Assembly: GCA_021464245.1 (NCBI GenBank)
Contig: JADCRB010000035.1
Span: 2,662,469-2,726,468, forward strand
Reading direction: 5' to 3'
DNA from: Carallia brachiata
Taxonomy: Eukaryota > Streptophyta > Magnoliopsida > Malpighiales > Rhizophoraceae
DNA length: 64,000 nucleotides
Shown: positions 60,301 through 64,000 of the stretch, piece after piece
Position numbering within the stretch: position 1 is the first letter of the stretch
Layout: every line of letters begins with the position of its first letter
Notes under the pieces: model-generated
What the model was told of the DNA's origin: nothing
The model's database searches: none
The model's input: only the letters and a program-made list of their open reading frames with translations
Position numbers and translations under genes: made by a program

Positions 60301-61189
60301 TGTTCTTGCCACTACTTCGATTGTCACAACGTTAAAATTTTCACTCAAAATTTTTGCCTGTGATGGCACTAAATACACTTAATCATAGTCAACCACATAC
60401 ACGAGGAATTTGCACAATAGAACTTTGTAACAGTGCACAATTCACACAATCAAAAGAGACATAAGAGCATACGAAAACTTTTCTCAATATTTATTATTTT
60501 ATCACAAAGTATACAAAGGAACAATAGTTACTGAACTTTCGACAGTATTTTACTCTTTCTCTTTGAGTAATTTCTTATTCACTAAGTACAATTAATAAAC
60601 TCATATGGTCTATTTATCGTTGACATCTCAACTATTTTGGAGCTTGGAGATGACCATTATCGCCTTATGATCTCTATCATGACATGATAATCCTCATCCT
60701 CCCACAATCTTATCCACGACTTGATTTTGATAAGTCTTATCTCCCACGATCATCCATCACTTGATCTTAATAAGTTTTATCTACCTACGATCCTTAGTCA
60801 TGTAAGATTTGATGAGCATTAATCCGATACTTAGCCAATAGGATAGAGCTACATCCGCACATCTCCGCATTTCACATGTCGTAAGAAAGTCGTACTATGC
60901 AGTGCCATGCAGACTTGCTCAAGACCTAGTCTTATGTTTTGTGCCTTTTGACCTAAGCCTATGACCCATCTGATGGACCCCACGAATCTATAGCCTAGTT
61001 CATGCCTTGGTCTATTTTGAGATCCGCATGTAGGCCCGTGCTTATTCTAAACTTCTCAACTTTCACTTTACCTCAAAGAGTCCCCAGCCACTCTAAAGTC
61101 TCATGTTAGAAATTGGTGCAAGGTGCCATCAACTCCAGTATGCTAAGCGTTCAAGTGATTAACAAACCACCCCACATGTTGAAGCCAAC

Positions 61190-61575
61190 GTCCTCGTTGG
61201 TAGGGTAGATAAGTAGTCTTCAATATGCTTCTCAAACTGCCATAAAGTCACATCTCTTTCCTAGTTCACTGTTTGGGCATTCTTCCACTTCACCAAGTAC
61301 GCAACTGCTATTCTTCTTACTTTGCTCATGCGTTTGATGGTCTGGAATTCTCTCCACTTTGTGTTAGAACTCAATTCTGATTATAGAAGAGCACGCTGTG
61401 CTTGTTTCTTTGGAGGCTCATCACCTGTTTCCTTATAAAAGGGCTTTAAGGAACTCACATGGAAAGTTGGATACACTTTTAACCTTTCTAGGAGTTGTGA
61501 CCTGTATGCAACATTATCGATTTTCTTCACCACTGTGAAGGGACCATCATACTTTGGAACAAGCCCACGATGCAC
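61190..61575 (-). pseudogene. Gypsy integrase C-terminus and chromodomain remnant
   Basis: The frame at 61575-61381 (LVPKYDGPFTVVKKIDNVAY and YPTFHVSSLKPFY) is the conserved C-terminal module of gypsy integrases. Further on, AVAYLVKWKNAQTVN, a stop, then ERDVTLWQFEKHIEDYL is a chromodomain, placing the element among chromoviruses. At least one stop lies between the two parts. Confidence 0.82.
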
Positions 61576-62279
61576 TGACTTACTATTAATCTTCTTTTAA
61601 ATTTAGGGAGTAAGTTTCAACAATATCTTATCTTTAATTTGGAAATGCACATCCCTCTTTTCTCTGTCAGCATACTTTCTCATCAGCTTAGCTACCTTAT
61701 TCAAGCTATCATGGGCCTCCTCAAGCCACTTTTACTTGAACAGGCAAACCAGTGCGATGCTAGACATCTCTATCTTGATCTAGTCCTAGCCACATCATTA
61801 GAAGTAAGAGGCTGCTGCCCCATAACTAGCTCCAAGGGACTCATACCTGTGGAAGAGGATCTGTGAAGATTATAGCAAAACTGAGCTAAATCTAGTAACT
61901 CAAACTAATTCCATTGACTTGTAGTCACATAGTATCGAAGATACTCCTCTAGTCGGTCATTGACTCACTTCGTTTGGCCATTAATTTGAGGATGGTTGGC
62001 AGTAGAAAACTTCAATTCCAAACCCATCATGTTGAACAATGATGTCCAGAACCTGCCAGTAAAACGAGGATCTCTGTCGCTCACAATATCTTCCGGCAAA
62101 CTAAAAGACTATACCATCTGCTTATATAAAAGTTTTGCGACTGTCTCTACTTAACATAAAGAGGGAGCAAGAATGAATACCCATACTTAGAGAACCGATC
62201 TATCATCACTATGATAGATCCCATGCCATCAATTGAAACCGATACCTATTGCTTCGTTGGAATGGTAGGAGCTGCAACA

Positions 62280-62470
62280 AACCTATCTCTTTTTACCGCT
62301 CCATCTTGTCCTACTGATAAGTGATGCACGTCTTGACATATGCTTCTACATCATCTTCCATCTTCAGCCAATAATAGTTGCGAGACAGTAAGGTCATCAT
62401 CCTCTCGACACCAAAATGATCAGCCTACTGTGAATCATGGCACTCCCACAAAATCTCCTTTCTAAGACCT
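62280..62470 (-). pseudogene. Gypsy integrase zinc-binding domain remnant
   Basis: The minus-strand frame reads ECHDSQ, stop, ADHFGVERMMTLLSRNYYW and then AYVKTCITYQ. This corresponds to the HHCC domain of gypsy integrases. The second Cys of the CxxC pair is replaced by Tyr and stops interrupt the frame. Confidence 0.75.
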
Positions 62471-62706
62471 GTACCACTAAAAAGATGCACACGATTCCCC
62501 TTAACATGCAAATCGAGCAAATATTGCCTTACTACATCCTCCTTCACTTACTATACCACTTGTTGATATGTGACATTATGAGAGGCTTGCTTCTTGATTT
62601 TGTCCAGTAGGTTACTCTACACTTAAATGATGGCAGCAACTGTCTCTTGCACTTGTCAGCGATTTAGGGTATCTGCAACTTAATTGTGCCTTCCTGCCTT
62701 GTATTC

Positions 62707-62990
62707 CTATGTGAAATCATACTCAGCCAAGAATTCCTGCCACCACACCTGCATGTAGAAATCTCCCTTTGAGTCTGGAAGGATGTGTTCGCTACATTGT
62801 CGGTCTAAACTACGAACCTGGTACTTAGTAAGTACACCCTCCAGTTGCGAAGGTAATACACCACTGAAGCATTTCCTTATCATGAGCTGAGTACTGCTGC
62901 TCGACCTCGTTGAGTTTCTAGCTTTTGTAGGCAATAGGATGATTTTCTTGTACCAACAGACCTCCAATGGCTTTGTTTGAGGCGTCAATT
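62707..62990 (-). pseudogene. Gypsy RNase H remnant
   Basis: Ends with the conserved WQEFLAEYDFT segment that follows RNase H in gypsy pol. Upstream, frame-shifted pieces of the asset are visible in the PTKARNSTRSSSSTQLMIRK stretch, which corresponds to the usual IAYxSRKLN, EQQYSAHDKE region read out of frame. Confidence 0.65.
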
Positions 62991-63179
62991 AGTACACAAA
63001 AAGGTAACTCGAAATCAGGCAGTTTCATGACTGGCTCCGTAGACATCGCTTTCTTTAACTTGTCAAAGACTTTTTGGCAATCTGTGATCCACTTTCATAG
63101 TCTATTCTTCTTAAGTAAGTCTATAAATTTGGCCCCTTTTTAGAGTAACCTGCACAAACTTCTTGTAATAATTAGACAA

Positions 63180-63706
63180 GTCAAAAAAAATCTCAACTAT
63201 GACACTTTTGTAAGGGCTCACCACTCCATTATTGCCTGGACTTTTCTCTCATCCATTTTAATCTATTCTTGACTCACGCTATGCCCAAAGAACATAATCT
63301 CTCACTGGGCAAACTCGTGTTTTTCCTTTTTCACATATAACTGGTGCTCTATCAACCCAGACAACACTGATCTTAAGTGGGACAAATGATCCTCTAAGGA
63401 CTCACTGTACATAATAACATCATCAAGATATACGTTCACCATGCGATCAATAAAGTCATGAAATACATCATTCATTAAATTGCAGAAAATAACATGGGTA
63501 TTAATCAAACTGAATGACATCACCAGGAATTCAAAAGAGCCATAGCGAGTGATACATGTGGTTTTCCCTTTGTCTCCTTCTGCAATTCTAGTCTGCCAAT
63601 ATCTATATCACAGATCCAGTTTGGTGAAATGTGAGACTTTGGCTAGCCTATCAAACAAGTCTGCTATCAATGGGATAAAATACTTGTTCTTCGAGATAAA
63701 CAAATT
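63180..63706 (-). pseudogene. Gypsy reverse transcriptase remnant
   Basis: On the minus strand KNKYFIPLIADLFDRLAK, FTKLDL, stop, TRIAEGDKGKTTCITRYGSF and then TFCN-like FCNLMNDVFHDFIDR and VYLDDVIMYS (YLDD catalytic box) are present. This is the fingers and palm of a gypsy RT. The frame loses similarity just upstream of KNKYFIPLI, at about 63700. Confidence 0.85.
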
Positions 63707-64000
63707 TTTAGCCTTATAAGTTTGCGTTTTTTTCAATTGAGTTTTACACATTCGGCTGTTTTCAATTTAGTCTTATATGTTATTGTTTCCTTTTCAATTG
63801 AGTTCGATCCATGACGAAAGGCTGTTTGGCTATTAACTTGGGGGTTTGACTAATTAAAAAATTAATTTTTAAAGGAAATAGAATATGAAAGACAATTTAA
63901 AATCAATTTAAAAGTCTTACATGGCCAGGACAAAGGGTCATGATCCAGTGCGGGTGAGCTAACTCCAAAAACCCGTCCTCAGTTCGGATTGCAGGCTGCA
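63707..64000. other. Unidentified sequence interrupting the gypsy RT, cut by the window edge
   Basis: Sequence from about 63707 no longer matches pol. It contains spaced CAATTGAGTTTTACACATT, CAATTTAGTCTTATATG and CAATTGAGTTCGATCC segments, reminiscent of the arms of Mutator-type MITEs such as the one at 56788. It is probably the left part of a later insertion whose other end lies beyond 64000. Confidence 0.4.

Larger units (their letters stand above)
60300..63706 (-). mobile_element. Decayed Ty3/gypsy chromovirus, truncated by a later insertion and the window edge
   Basis: Read on the minus strand from 63706 downwards, pol domains come in Ty3/gypsy order: reverse transcriptase, RNase H, integrase, chromodomain. 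The left part (about 60300-61130) probably contains the 3' LTR, perhaps from TGTCACAACG at 60322, but I could not fix its borders. Multiple stops and frameshifts make it inactive. Confidence 0.75.

Overview
This is a stretch of a plant nuclear chromosome, almost certainly a eudicot and probably a woody rosid. The signs are long AT-rich intergenic DNA, multi-exon genes with GT-AG introns, plant-specific families (thylakoid CURT1, bHLH subgroup Ia, an MTP1-type zinc transporter, a DMR6-like oxygenase) and dense plant-type transposons. I saw no tRNA, rRNA, CRISPR or bacterial features. The species cannot be fixed from the sequence alone.

Genes. Five protein-coding genes are supported. (1) An MTP1-type vacuolar zinc/H+ antiporter (2608-3803, +) has one base missing in its His-rich loop. 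(2) A bHLH57/67/70-like transcription factor (8137-10317, +, four exons, 423 aa) is intact. (3) A CURT1B-like thylakoid curvature protein (20960-22115, +, six exons, 177 aa) has a GC-AG last intron. (4) A plant-specific protein of unknown function (23949-28074, -, five exons, 777 aa) converges on gene 3. (5) A DMR6-like 2-oxoglutarate oxygenase (45868-53306, -, four exons, 344 aa) has a 5.5 kb LTR retroelement in intron 3, inserted exactly at the splice acceptor. The genes act in unrelated processes: metal homeostasis, transcription, thylakoid architecture, unknown, and salicylate turnover. Nothing suggests a cluster.

Mobile DNA. Between 10.3 and 20.5 kb there are only small DNA transposons, a short tandem repeat and a minute retroposon-like insertion. 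From 29.1 to 32.9 kb lies a 5'-truncated LINE with target-site duplications. An AACCGG-rich hAT-like element sits inside it, and a second member of the same family sits inside that one. Further copies are at 12.57 and 54.19 kb, all with 8-bp duplications. At 35.05-37.25 kb is a non-autonomous LTR element that carries GC-rich foreign-looking sequence. At 40.4-44.6 kb and 46.1-51.6 kb are two related non-autonomous LTR elements in opposite orientation, with unusual internal arrays of TATAAAAG-containing repeats. The second element also carries an intronless, decayed WUSCHEL-related homeobox (WOX) copy that the first lacks. A SINE (54.76 kb), a Mutator-type MITE (56.79 kb) and a decayed Ty3/gypsy chromovirus that runs towards the right edge (60.3-63.7 kb) complete the set.

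Most notable: the captured WOX pseudogene inside an LTR element, the retroelement that regenerated a splice acceptor in the DMR6-like gene, the self-nested AACCGG hAT family, and the single-base lesion in the zinc transporter.
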